Assembly: GCA_963752855.1 (NCBI GenBank)
Contig: CAVVZX010000045.1
Coordinates: 1 to 64,000, forward strand
Length of the DNA stretch: 64,000 nucleotides
Direction: 5' to 3'
Source: DATJPW01 sp963752855
Lineage (GTDB): Bacteria; Desulfobacterota; Desulfomonilia; Desulfomonilales; Desulfomonilaceae
Position numbers and translations under genes: made by a program. Below the pieces are notes generated by a model. The model worked only from the letters and a program-made list of their open reading frames with translations. It was not told where the DNA came from and ran no database searches. Below, one piece after another: positions 18,516 through 28,728 of the stretch; position 1 is the stretch's first letter, and every line of letters begins with the position of its first letter.

Positions 18516-19280
18516 CTACATGCCCCAGCCGCCCGTGACTTCCAGTGTGGCGCCGGTGATGAAGCTGGCGTCATCTGACACCAGAAACGCTATGGCCGAG
18601 GCTATTTCCGCGGGGTCTGCCGACCGGCCGAGGGGCGTTTCCGCGATGATTGCTTCTTTGTATTTCGGACCCAACACATCCCGTATGGTGGGTGTGTCTG
18701 TAAGTCCGGGTAAAACCGCATTCACTCGAATTCCACGCAAGGCCCATTCTCTGGCCAGCGATTTTGTCAGCCCGACCAGACCGGCCTTTGCCGAGACATA
18801 GGCTGATTCTCCTTTACTCCCAAACTTGCCGTAGATTGATGACACCAGAACTATTCTGCCGTCCTTCTGATTAATCATGATAGGCCCGCACGCTCGGCAG
18901 CAATTCACTGCGCCGAGAAGATGCACTCCCAGGACCGCGAGGAAATCCTCAGGGCCGATTTTGAGGAATCCCCCCGGTCGATCAAATCCCGCGTTGCTAA
19001 CAAGGACATCGATTCTTCCGAAATCTGAATGAAAATTCCTTACGCAATTCGCTACCGCCTCTGTGTCCGCGACGTCAGCGACAAGGGGCATCGCTTTTCC
19101 CCCTGCCTCTTTGATCGTACGAGCCGTAGCTTCGGCGGTTTCCGGGTTCCGGTCGAATACGCCTATTGCGGCCCCTTCTTGCGCCAGGCGAAAAGCCGTG
19201 GCCTGCCCGATCCCCTGACCTGCTCCTGTTACCAGAGCTACTTTGCCTTCAAACCTCGAACATAACACTCGCTTGTCCAT
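18516..19280 (-). CDS. Short-chain dehydrogenase/reductase (FabG-like)
   Basis: 254 residues. A classical SDR: cofactor motif TGAGQGIG near residue 18, the NAG motif near residue 92, the catalytic serine in VSSIYG near residue 146 and YVSAK near residue 159, and the C-terminal GATLEVTGGWGM. An acidic residue after the second strand (FDRN) suggests NAD rather than NADP. Such enzymes reduce or oxidise keto and hydroxy groups; 3-oxoacyl-ACP reductase or a hydroxyacyl-CoA dehydrogenase are possible, the substrate is not decidable. Its start coincides with the stop of nagZ, so the two are probably translated in series. The frame is intact. Confidence 0.88.
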   Translation of the reverse strand: MDKRVLCSRFEGKVALVTGAGQGIGQATAFRLAQEGAAIGVFDRNPETAEATARTIKEAGGKAMPLVADVADTEAVANCVRNFHSDFGRIDVLVSNAGFDRPGGFLKIGPEDFLAVLGVHLLGAVNCCRACGPIMINQKDGRIVLVSSIYGKFGSKGESAYVSAKAGLVGLTKSLAREWALRGIRVNAVLPGLTDTPTIRDVLGPKYKEAIIAETPLGRSADPAEIASAIAFLVSDDASFITGATLEVTGGWGM

Positions 19281-20338
19281 TATACTGTCCCATCAAAGCG
19301 GTCTCGGACTATCTCGACATCGCAAGGTGTCATGGAATCCGCATACGCTGATTTGAGCCTTTTTATGCGTTCCAAAGATTCCTGAATCCGAGCTTCAGCA
19401 AGATCGCCATTTCTAACCGCGTTGAAAATCCTGGACCGGGCGGCTAACGCCTTCTCAGGATGATTGCAGAAGAGCAGAATGTCGGCTCCGGCTTTCAGCG
19501 CCCGAAGTGCGCATTCTTCGGGCTCATGACCGCGAGCCACCGCGGCCATATCCAAATCGTCCGTTATTACTACTCCTTCATAAGCCATGCGCGTCCGGAG
19601 CAGCCCATGGATCGCAGATTCGGACAAAGTAGCCGGATAATCCGGGTCAAGATTCCTGTAAAGGACGTGCGCGGTCATGATCATTTCCACCTTCGTATCG
19701 ACCGCTCGTGAGAATGGGACCAAATCATTCTTTTCGATCATTTCCCACGGCCGAGAGTCTATCGGCAAATCGGTATGTGAGTCTACGGAAGTTCCTCCAT
19801 GACCAGGGAAATGCTTGCAACAAGGGATAACGCCTACGGACCGCATAGCTTGGATTACGATTTCTCCGAGGTCCGCCACGACTTCGGGATCCGATCCGTA
19901 CGATCTGTCGCCAATCACAGAGTGATCGGGATCTATTTTCGGGCCGAGCACGTCGAGCACTGGAACGAAATCAAGATTGAACCCGACTAATCTGAGTTCC
20001 TCCGCGGTTACCTGAGCGAAACGCCGGACCGCTTCTTCGGGATTCTGAGAGGACGCAAGCTCGAAAGCCGGACGGAATTCCGCGAAAGGCTCCTTTAGCC
20101 TACGGACTCTACCGCCCTCTTGGTCGACCCCGATGAAAATACCCTGCGAATCTTGGTCTCTAGCGTGCTCTTGCAGATCACGATTCAGCCCGGCTAATTG
20201 GTGGGGGTCCTGAATGTTGCGCGCGAACAGGATAACACCGCAGGGGTTGACTCGATTGATAAGGTCCGCAACCACCTTCGTGAAGCGGGTCCCGTCGAAG
20301 CCGATCATAAATAAGGCGCCGATATCTCGTTCGTTCAT
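19280..20338 (-). CDS. nagZ: Beta-N-acetylhexosaminidase (glycoside hydrolase family 3)
   Basis: 352 residues from the ATG at 20338; an 82-residue upstream extension of the frame overlaps ccsA and has no family match. The signature KHFPGHGGTSVDSH near residue 165 carries the His-Asp pair of NagZ, and VITDDLDM near residue 240 holds the nucleophile aspartate. NagZ releases N-acetylglucosamine from anhydro-muropeptides in cell wall recycling, in the cytoplasm. It lies 30 bases after ccsA on the same strand and ends where the SDR gene begins, so ccsB-ccsA-nagZ-SDR may form one operon. The frame is intact. Confidence 0.93.
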   Translation of the reverse strand: MNERDIGALFMIGFDGTRFTKVVADLINRVNPCGVILFARNIQDPHQLAGLNRDLQEHARDQDSQGIFIGVDQEGGRVRRLKEPFAEFRPAFELASSQNPEEAVRRFAQVTAEELRLVGFNLDFVPVLDVLGPKIDPDHSVIGDRSYGSDPEVVADLGEIVIQAMRSVGVIPCCKHFPGHGGTSVDSHTDLPIDSRPWEMIEKNDLVPFSRAVDTKVEMIMTAHVLYRNLDPDYPATLSESAIHGLLRTRMAYEGVVITDDLDMAAVARGHEPEECALRALKAGADILLFCNHPEKALAARSRIFNAVRNGDLAEARIQESLERIKRLKSAYADSMTPCDVEIVRDRFDGTV

Positions 20339-20367
20339 GGTCTTCTCAATGAGGCGCAGATGAAGCC

Positions 20368-21187
20368 TCAGAAATAACTGTGTAAGCCGGGCAGGTAATT
20401 TACCCCAAAGTAAGTGAAAAGAACAGCTGCGAAGCCGGCGACCGACAGAATGGCCGTTCTGTCTCCGGACCAGCCTCTGGCCAGCCGAGCGTGAAGAAAA
20501 GCTGAATAGACCAGCCAAGTGACGAGTGACCAGGTCTCCTTGGGGTCCCAGGACCAATAACTTCCCCATGCATAATCGGCCCATGCCGCGCCGGTGATTA
20601 TGCCAAGGGTCAACAGAGGGTATCCCATGAGTATGGACCGATAAACAATCTCATCCAGGGTTTCCCGCCGAGGAAGACTCTTCCCCAGTTGACCACCTGT
20701 CTTGCTCAAGAGAAGTAATACCGCCGCAACAAAGGAGACCGCAAAACCGGCATAACCCAGGAAACAAGTTATTACGTGAGCCACCAGCCAGTTGGACTGT
20801 AATGCCGGGATTAATGGCTTGATATTGTGGTCTTCGAGAAAGGTGTACGCCATTACAAGAAAGACAAGCGGGAGTCCAAGCAAAACGATTACGTCAGTCC
20901 TGAATCGCAATTTTATTAAAATCAGAGCCGAGCGCAATGGTCCATCCAAAGAAAATCAATGATTCGTATAGATTAGACAGTGGAGCGTGGCCGATGCCCA
21001 TCTGATAGGACTCCACCCACCGCAGGCCAATGGCGCCGGTGTGAACACACCAGACCAGAAGCAATAGTCCGAATACCCATTGTCTCATCCGGGAGTCCTC
21101 AGAACTCGACACGTAGGCGACCAAGTAGCCGACAACACACAGCATATATCCGAAAGTTACATAAGTATTAAGATCTGTGCTGGTCAT
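20368..21187 (-). CDS. ccsA: Cytochrome c biogenesis protein CcsA/ResC, frameshifted
   Basis: The first frame (21187 to about 20900) gives the N-terminal membrane helices; the second (to 20368) holds the tryptophan-rich haem-handling motif WGSYWSWDPKETWSL and the last helices. Joined length is about 273 residues with about eight membrane segments, usual for CcsA. With CcsB it carries haem to apocytochromes c on the periplasmic side (system II). The shift lies at about 20900-20925, in a T/A-rich stretch. It follows ccsB after 38 bases. Confidence 0.9.
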
Positions 21188-21224
21188 GTCTTTCCCCGAG
21201 TGTCGTAAACCACGATAGGACCTT

Positions 21225-22707
21225 TTATCCTACCTGCCCCCTCTGTTCAGTCCGTTCGCTGGCCCCGCGAAGCGACTCTCCAACTACTTCTTTGATTTGT
21301 TCTCGGAATTCCCTGCGCTGCCTCTTGCTGCGTCCGGAGATCTCTATGCCGGACCCCGAGTCGGTGGTCCTCAACACCACTTCAACGTTGCGATGATTTG
21401 TGAAAAGAGTTAAGAGAAATCCGAATATCAGCATAATACAACCTACCCATACCACTCCGCTTCCCGGGTCATATCCGATTTGCAGCCCCGTCACGTACAG
21501 AGGAGTATAGTCTATGAAACGGAGCTGCAAATCATCGATTTTAATGGGGTCCGGATCATTCTTGAATAACCTGAATGCCCTGTTCTGTCCGTCAGGTCCC
21601 TGCACATTGATTTCGACGCCAGCCCCTCGCTTAGTTGAACCCGGCTGAAGGCTCACCAATCCAAGTTTATATTTTGTCCCCTGCAATTGAACCGTCGCAT
21701 CTGGTTGAACACTTATTTCAGAGGACTCTCCGGATTGATTCACTATGCTGAATTTGACTTCCTTTACGGCTGCCAGACGGTAATCGGACTGGTACAGCGA
21801 GATTCCTTGAAATGTCAACGGATGGTTAACGAGAATCGAGTCCTTCAGAACTTCCTTGCCGTCCACCAGAATTCGAACATCGCTTCGATACTCTTTGGGC
21901 GCTCCCGTGGGGTATCGGTTAAGTACAAATCTATCCACTGCAATTTCGAAAGGAAGCTTTTCCACTGCTCCTGTAGGGATAAGCGTGAATCGACTCGCCT
22001 TCTCGCCCTCTTTGATCTGGACTTTGCCCTTGAATCCATAGAGCGAGCCGATCAATCCGCCTATTAGGATCAGTATTATCGCCGCATGGATAAAGGGAAA
22101 GCCCAAGAGCTGAACTCGGTCGTTCACCCAGGAAAGAATCAGGCCGTCTCCTGTCTTGGTCACTCGGGGCGCGCCGCGCACGAGCTGTCTTCAATGCTGA
22201 AGTGATGATTTTCTGAAGTTCCCTCACACCTCTCGGATCGGAGAAAGAGAAATTGAAAGAGCTTTTGCCGGAGCCGCCTTTCCAATCTGCCGGGATGCGC
22301 CTTAACCTTTGCAACAGGCATCCCATTATATTGAGCGACAGAAAACCCAGCAGCAGGATGAACCACCAGCTTCTATACAGTTTATGCAGATCCAAAATCG
22401 TGATGAGCCGAAAATAAAAGGGGGAGACCGCCTGTTGAAGTTGGTCCGGCGGCATGTCTTGGGGGATCAGAGTGCCCAGGATCGACGTTGCGGCGAGCAA
22501 GAAGAGCAGGGCGATCGCGGTCCTTACGGATGTGAAAAAAGCAGTAATGTCAGAAAATATCGAGTTCTGTTTCGAAGACTTGGAAGCGCCGGTTTCGGAG
22601 GTTCTCATTGATGGTTCGTCTACTGACTTGGCTTTTCCTGATACAATAACATAAGTCGCGAAATCCAGAGTTGTGTTATACTCCTCTAACGGACTGAACG
22701 GAACCAT
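21225..22707 (-). CDS. ccsB: Cytochrome c biogenesis protein CcsB/ResB, frameshifted
   Basis: The first frame encodes the start and two or three membrane helices (VRTAIALLFLLAATSILGTLIPQ is typical of ResB, as is SWWFILLLGFLSLN); the second, from about 22180 on, has a further helix (FIHAAIILILIGGLIGS), a large periplasmic domain and a last helix (GVVWVGCIMLIFGFLLTLFTNH). The joined protein is about 490 residues, or about 460 if it starts at the ATG at 22608. Neither start has a clear ribosome site. ResB is the partner of CcsA in haem delivery. One base shift near 22165-22185. Confidence 0.87.
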
Positions 22708-22782
22708 TGCGAAGTCTCTATTTGCTTTTGAGCGGAGATCTCCGAATTCCCATTCAGAACATAAGACGTGAGTGAAGGACCG

Positions 22783-22950
22783 TTATTCATTATCCAAGCT
22801 TGGCGACTCAAGGCTCTCCAGAAAGCTCTCTGCATCCCGGCGTTTGGACTCATTTCGGTACAACGCCCAGACGGTGTGTCCGCGGCCGAGCAGTTCCGCC
22901 AGAAGATACTGTCCCAGAAATCCGGTTGCCCCGGTAAGGAAAACGTTCAT
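22783..22950 (-). pseudogene. Truncated NAD(P)-binding Rossmann protein (epimerase/thioester-reductase type)
   Basis: 55 codons. It begins MNVFLTGATGFLGQYLLAELL, the start of extended SDR proteins with the TGATGFLG dinucleotide motif, then LGRGHTVWALYR, and stops at 22783. A whole enzyme would be 300 or more residues; nothing downstream continues it before ccsB. It lies 94 bases after the RND exporter on the same strand. It is either a remnant or the result of a deletion. Confidence 0.6.
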
Positions 22951-23043
22951 GAATGATTCTCCATCGGCTGTTTATCGAGATGTGCTACCATGCGCACAGC
23001 TTCGCTCGTGTCGGAAATACTGACAGGAAACAATCGGTCCAAA

Positions 23044-25413
23044 TCATTTCTGGTTGGCCAACTCTTTTTCAATTATTTTCATAATCAGTCTCCGGATGGT
23101 CGGAAAGGTCAGAATCATTGACTGCATGAAAACCAGATCACCGAAAATGCCCATCACGACCGCGCAAGAAACCAAAACCCCGAAATTAACCGCGGCCTGG
23201 AAGGGCGTGGCGGCAAGCGCCAGAAACCCCAAGAGCGTGACAATGGACCATGAGGCCATAGGGTTGGCGGCAAGATTGTAAGCCCGAAACACACATTGTT
23301 CCACTCCCAGATCAGGATTAAGTTTTATTTCTCTTTTCAGTTGCGCCACGTAATTAATAGTATTGTCTACGGCCAGACCTAGCGCGACAGTCGCAGCAAA
23401 AATCGTTGCCGCATTCAGGGAAATTCCTGCCCAGCCCATAATTCCGAACACCGTAGCCAAAGGCGGTATGTTGGGTATCAGGCTTATCAATCCGAAGGAT
23501 AGCGTCCCCATCTGTACCATCATCAAAACAGCAATGATTAGAATGGCCAAGACCATAGACACTATTTCCGACCTGATGAGGTCGACGGACTGATCTGAGA
23601 TCACCGCCATTTCCCCAGTAACTGTGGCTCGCGCTAAATTACGCATCTCTGAATCGGCCACATTACCAATCTGATCGAGGGTTTCTACAATCGACGCCGA
23701 AGGGGAGTTCTTGATCCGGACAGTGATACGCAAGCTGATCGAATGCCTGGTCCAGGTACCTCTGTCTTAGACGCCTCCCCTCCGCACTGAGAGATGTGAT
23801 TGCGAAAAGCTCATTCAACATCACGGGACTAGATAAGAAATCTCCTTTGCGTTGAGCAGGGCCGCGGAGCAAATTGTCTACGTATTCAAGAACAGACAGA
23901 AAGGATTCTGTGGATACTACCTCGGGCAGCTCCTTGAGACGCGTTTCAAGGCGCCGCACTCGTTTCCATGTCTCAGGTTCCTTAAAAGCGTTTCCCTCAG
24001 TAGAAAGCACGAGTTCCACGGAATGAACGGACGTCAAGTTATTGTCAATGAAATTTATAGCTTGGATCTCGGGGCTTGATGGGCTTAGCTGCCGCATTAT
24101 TTGAGGATCTGTAAGGATAAAAGGCGTTCCGGCAAACATGACGACCGAAATTGCAAATCCGAGGACCGTATATAATCGGTAATGTCCGGAAATGGAATCC
24201 CTTACCCTTGCAAGCCCACGCGATAGCAGGTCCACCGACATGGTCCGGAACGCATAGTGATCCAGAGATTTGGTGCCAAGCAGAAAGGCGGGAGTTACAA
24301 TCATTGCCACGCAATATGCGGTCATGATCGCTATGGGCATTATCAGGCCCAGTTGGAACACCATAGGGATCGGGTTAACCATGCAGGCGCCGAAACCTAC
24401 CGCCGTAGTGGATAAACAGATCAAGAGCGGTCGAGCCAAAAAGCGAACCGTCTGCCGCACAGCCCCAAGCTTGTCCTTCTCCCACTGATAAAATTGACGG
24501 TACCTCGTCGCGATGTGAATGACCATTTCCAGGGTGGGGACTAGTGTCAGGCCGAACGCCATGCTTGTCGTAGGGTTCACGGGGATTCTCAAGAGGGACA
24601 TCAGGCCCAGGACCCACAACACGCAAACTGCCCAGAATCAGAAGACCAACGGCTGTGAGCCTGACACTCCTGAACACATAAACAGTCACTGCCATGCAAA
24701 TAAGCGAGCACAAAATCCCGAAAACAAACGCGGTCTGAAAGCTGTATTTAGAAAGCGCCTCTCTGAGAATCGCCGGGCCGACGATGCGGGCATCGGAGCC
24801 TTCGATAAGGTTACTGTGCACGACGCGAGTTATGTCCTCTAAAACCTGACGAATCGCATCGGGGTCGAATTTCCATTGATCATCCACACGAACAAGCAAC
24901 CCGACGCTTTGCATGTCGGGAGAAATCAAAAAACCCATCAACGGGAAAGGCCGTCCGCATTGCCGCGAGATCGGAAGCCTCGGGCAGCAGCATCCGGCCG
25001 TTGTCAACACGCACGACGGGGTAAGTTCCGAACTTCTCGCCTCTTTTTTGAAAAAAGCGGAGATTGGTCAGGCTTAACACTTCCGTAATTTTGTCAGATT
25101 TTTCGAGCTGTTTTGTTATTGATTCGACGGATTTCAGGACGGCCTGATCATTTGCCGGCAATCGGTTCTTGATTCCGATGATTATGAACTCTTCGTCGCC
25201 GAAGACCTCTTGGAATTTTTCGTATTCAAAATAGGCCGGCGCGTTTGTGACGAGCATTGATCGGAGCGATGTATCCGTCTTGAGGCCGGGCACGAAACAT
25301 GCCAACACGATGCTGACAACAATGACGATCAACACCAGCAAACGGCGGTGATCCACGAACACGTCAGCCAGGTAGGATGTGGATGGATCTCCCCTGTGGC
25401 CGCTTATTTGCAC
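23044..25413 (-). CDS. RND-superfamily (MMPL-like) exporter, frameshifted, paralogue 2
   Basis: Four overlapping frames (25413-24940, to about 24620, to about 23735, to 23044) join into about 790 residues. A first helix (LLVLIVIVVSIVLACFVPG), a soluble domain with SLTNLRFFQ, two blocks of five to six membrane segments and a basic tail give the COG1033 half-RND plan. It is a full-length paralogue of the gene at 9.3-11.6 kb; the C-terminal FGDLVFMQSMILTFP block is nearly identical. The GGGAG before the ATG supports the start. Possible roles are lipid or hopanoid export; substrate unknown. A truncated epimerase-like gene follows it. Confidence 0.82.
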
Positions 25414-25819
25414 TGTGCTCCCTATACGAATAATTTGAGGACCGGAACAGCCGCCGGAAATTATTTTCTATCGCAGAACCTTGTGGCCGGGCCTCCAGCG
25501 CCCCTCAAGTATACAATATATTTTTAATCAAATTGATCAAGTTTTGGATTATGAGGAATGCGCAAGGCGCGTGCATGAATTCTGTCGAGATTCGTCCCAT
25601 AGATCTTCTCGATAGCGGTCGGCTTTTTGTTTAAGATCAACTCATCGGCGCCGATCAAGCTCGCTGCTGCGGCTGGCGCGACCATAGATCCGTAGCAATC
25701 CAAGGTCTAGCGGTCAAGCGCAGCTTGCGCTCGTCACACAACCATGAGCAAATAAAAGCCGGCCACAAGGCGTGGCCGGTCATGTGCGCTGCATTATGCA
25801 TACAGACCAGAACTAAGCA
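25414..25819. other. Gene-free gap between exporter and FAH gene
   Basis: About 400 bases with no convincing gene on either strand. It contains an AT-rich stretch (25510-25550) suitable for the exporter's promoter and the terminator at 25751-25779. Confidence 0.5.
25751..25779 (-). terminator. Rho-independent terminator of the FAH-family gene
   Basis: Read on the minus strand: CCGGCCAC, loop GCCTT, GTGGCCGG, then CTTTTATT. An 8-bp perfect stem with a T-rich tail, 41 bases after the stop of the gene. Confidence 0.85.
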
Positions 25820-26843
25820 TTAAACCAGTTCGAACTTCAGCTCACCCAGTTTTTCCAAGCTGCAAGCTATCTTATCACCGGGCTTGAGCCAGACCTGTTT
25901 TTCCTTGGGATGGCCCACGATTACACCTTCCGGTGTGCCGGTGAAAATGATGTCGCCAGGTTTCATGGTGATGAATTTGGAGATAAAAGCGATTAACTGC
26001 CGACTGTTGAAAATAAAATCACTTGTATTTGAGGATTGTCGTGTCTCGCCGTTGACCCGACACTCGATCTTCAGGTTGTCCGGATTGATCTGATCCGCGG
26101 TAACCATATAGGGTCCCAAGGGAGCAAATTGGTCCGGGGTCTTTCCGATCATCCATTGTCCGTTCGGCGTTTCCAACTGCAGGTCTCTAGCCGTAAAGTC
26201 GTTGCCTGTGCAGTAGCCCGCCACGTAGGACAGCGCATCCGCTTCGGAGACGTTTCTTCGCTTCCTTACCCATGACCATCACCAATTCGACTTCGTAGTC
26301 AAATTTAGTGGCCACCGCCACCGGCAGCTTTATGGAACCATTGTGATAATTGAGCACGTTGTTGTACTTGTTGAAAAGCACGGGTTGGGGTGGGCGGGGG
26401 CTTAAGGCCGACTTCCTGGGCGTGCTTCCGATAATTCAAGCCTATGCAGATGATCTTGTCCGGATGGGGAATAGCGGGCCCGTATTTGATTGTGTCCTCC
26501 TTGAAAAAGGCTTTCCCGGCTGTTTTCGATTTGAGGGCGGCATCTACCAGGGCATTGAGGCTCGGGCCGGCCTCCTTCTGCAGTAATTCGTCCATAGTGG
26601 CCGGGGCCTGCATTTTGAGCAGTTTCGCTGCTTCCGGCACGTCCAGAATACCCTTGTCGGTTTTCACGCCCAGCCGATATTCACCGTTGCGGTTGATGGT
26701 CAATAGAGGTCAGCCCACGAGCCAGCCGCGTGATTGGGCTTTGTCAGGCTTGGTCTGAGCATGGGCCGTAGCCAACCCGCCGGTGGCTGCGATCGTGGCG
26801 AGAACACCTGCGCTCTTCAAAAAATTCCTGCGATTCTGATCCA
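25820..26843 (-). CDS. Tat-exported fumarylacetoacetate hydrolase family protein, broken frame
   Basis: An ATG at 26843, after AGGAGG, opens a twin-arginine signal peptide (RRNFLKSAGVLATIAATGG, then ATAHA). The same frame meets a TGA at 26712-26714, then continues with TINRNGEYRLGVKTDKG, the FAH N-domain. Two later shifts (about 26390 and 26245) pass through GLNYRKHAQEVG, FDYEVELVMVMGKEA (metal-binding ExE) and GYCTGNDFTARDLQ to the end, ITFTGTPEG-like and KPGDKIACSLE. Joined length is about 340 residues. FAH enzymes cleave or hydrate 2-oxo-acid compounds with Mg or Mn; the Tat signal would place this one in the periplasm. One in-frame stop plus two shifts make it the most damaged enzyme gene here besides the ankyrin gene. 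It may be a true pseudogene. Confidence 0.75.
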
Positions 26844-27386
26844 TAGTGGTCCTCCTGATTTCTGGGTTTCAATAAGAACCCGGTTTGGCTGGTATATGAA
26901 ATATGGCGCTACTAGGGCCGTAGGACTCTGATCCGGAATTGCCATATGGATCGCCAAGTCCTAGAGTTTTGCCGTGTTCCTCACAGGAGTTCAAGGAACT
27001 TAATTTGTTATCGCGATGGGAAAAGAGGTTTTATACAGTTCCTAAACATACCCCAACCTTCGGTCTTCAGTCAATTACGATCTTCGGTATGTCAGGCAAT
27101 GCGTTTTGCGCGGTGGCTTGCGAGTTGAGATGAGACCCAAGATTCCTCTTGACCTGGACACATCCGGTGAGTTACGCTTAACAATATGATAAGACAAGTT
27201 TTTTGAGCGGCGTGAGGAACGTTTCATCTTAGCCGTAGCCTGTGCGGGGAATCCGTGCTCATCCTTTCGTAGCCCCACAAAAGATCGTGTGGTTCCACAC
27301 GCGGCTTGAGCCCCACTCGTGAGCCGTCAGCATCCGGTCAGCTTCGGCGCCTGTGCGGACAGGCCGCGCTGATCGCACTGTGAAAC
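26844..27386. other. Gene-free gap of about 540 bases
   Basis: Between the divergent FAH and diguanylate cyclase genes. Frames here (for example 26946-27133 and 27075-27278) have neither ribosome sites nor recognisable content. Nothing else is seen. Confidence 0.45.
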
Positions 27387-28535
27387 ATGAGCGCACCTAA
27401 TTCAATCCTTGTAGTGGAAGACAGTCGCTTTCAGGCAAAGCTGATTCAACTGTTTTTGGAGGAGAACGGTTACGTCGTCCGCGTGGCCAGAAACGGCCAA
27501 GAAGGCATTAACGCGGTTAAGGAAGAACGACCGTCCATCATCGTGAGCGATATTGTGATGCCTGTGATGGACGGATTTGAAATGTGTCGAGCGATCAAGA
27601 GCCAAGATGGGCTGAAGCAGATCCCGATTGTCCTGCTCACCACACAATCAAAACCTCAGGACGTTCTCCGCGGGCTGGAATCAGGCGCGGACAGCTATGT
27701 TACCAAGCCTTATGATGAAAAGCTTCTTCTGTCCACTATTGAGATAACGCTTTCCAGCGCGAGGCGACTGCTGGGAGACGAATCCGAAGACCAATGTCTG
27801 CTGGCTCTAGAGGGACAATTTTATTCGATAAATGCGGGCCGCCGTCAGATGGTCAACTTTCTGCTTTCCGCATACCGGGATTCTTTCCTACAGAATCAGC
27901 GACTGGAAGAAGCGCGCAAGAAACTCACGGTCCTCAATGAGCAGTTGGAAAAGATGGTGGCCGAGCGGACAAAGAAGCTTCAAGAAGAAATAGCCAAGCG
28001 CAAAATCGCACAGGAAAACCTTCGTCAACTTGCCATAACCGACGGTTTAACCCAGGTATTTAACTATCGCTACTTCATGGAGCTGGGAAAGAGAGAATTC
28101 GAGCGAGTGAAGCGATACGGTCGCCAACTATCGTTGATTATAGTGGATATCGACCACTTCAAAAAGACCAATGACACCTATGGTCATGCTATTGGTGACG
28201 GGGCCCTTCGGGCCGTGGCGCAGATTTGTAAAAAAACCGTTCGTAACGTCGACATCCTGGCTCGTGTCGGTGGTGAGGAATTTGCCGTTCTGCTGCCGGA
28301 AACCGGCCTGGAGCAGGCGTGGTTGGCAGCCGAAAGGCTGCGCCTGAATGTGGCACGCGCGGTTCTGAGGTCAAGAGCGGGCGAGTTAAGGTTGACCGTA
28401 AGCTTGGGAGTGGGCGCTGTAGGCGATGAAACCAAAGATTTCGAAGATTTGCTGAGGGCTGTAGATTCTGCCCTCTACACTGCCAAAAGGAACGGACGTG
28501 ACCGCGTTGAAATGAGCATAGGCGGCGAATCCTGA
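27387..28535 (+). CDS. Response regulator with diguanylate cyclase (GGDEF) output
   Basis: 382 residues. Residues 5-125 are a receiver domain: acidic pocket in VVEDS, phospho-acceptor aspartate in IVSDIVMP near residue 56, the TTQS threonine and the lysine in VTKPYD near residue 107. A coiled-coil (about 170-215) links to a GGDEF domain with the active site RVGGEEFAVLLPE near residue 290. The inhibitory site RNVD lies five residues before it, so product feedback is expected. On phosphorylation it should make cyclic di-GMP from GTP, in the cytoplasm, promoting a sessile state. The partner kinase is not adjacent. The frame is intact. Confidence 0.94.
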   Translation: MSAPNSILVVEDSRFQAKLIQLFLEENGYVVRVARNGQEGINAVKEERPSIIVSDIVMPVMDGFEMCRAIKSQDGLKQIPIVLLTTQSKPQDVLRGLESGADSYVTKPYDEKLLLSTIEITLSSARRLLGDESEDQCLLALEGQFYSINAGRRQMVNFLLSAYRDSFLQNQRLEEARKKLTVLNEQLEKMVAERTKKLQEEIAKRKIAQENLRQLAITDGLTQVFNYRYFMELGKREFERVKRYGRQLSLIIVDIDHFKKTNDTYGHAIGDGALRAVAQICKKTVRNVDILARVGGEEFAVLLPETGLEQAWLAAERLRLNVARAVLRSRAGELRLTVSLGVGAVGDETKDFEDLLRAVDSALYTAKRNGRDRVEMSIGGES

Positions 28536-28728
28536 AAGACGCAGTGAATCCGCGGTTTCCTGCGCTGTATCGGCCGAGAACCGGAGAGCCATGCAGAAGC
28601 CCATTTAGAACATCCGGTCCACACCAAGGACTTCATCTCACGTTTTGCCGTCGAGTTCCCCACCAGCCGGAACGATCCATTGGCTGCTCTGTCCAGCCCC
28701 CATCTGCCTTGAGTGCAATCATCCGTCG

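Noticed and set aside
20339..20584. 82-residue N-terminal extension of nagZ
   Set aside because: It overlaps the ccsA coding sequence in another frame and resembles no NagZ; the ATG at 20338 gives the family start.
26700..26730. TGA in the FAH-family gene as a second selenocysteine codon
   Set aside because: The only nearby hairpin (ACCG-CAA-CGGT) has a 4-bp stem and no G in the loop, FAH enzymes need no redox residue there, and the gene has two further frame breaks.
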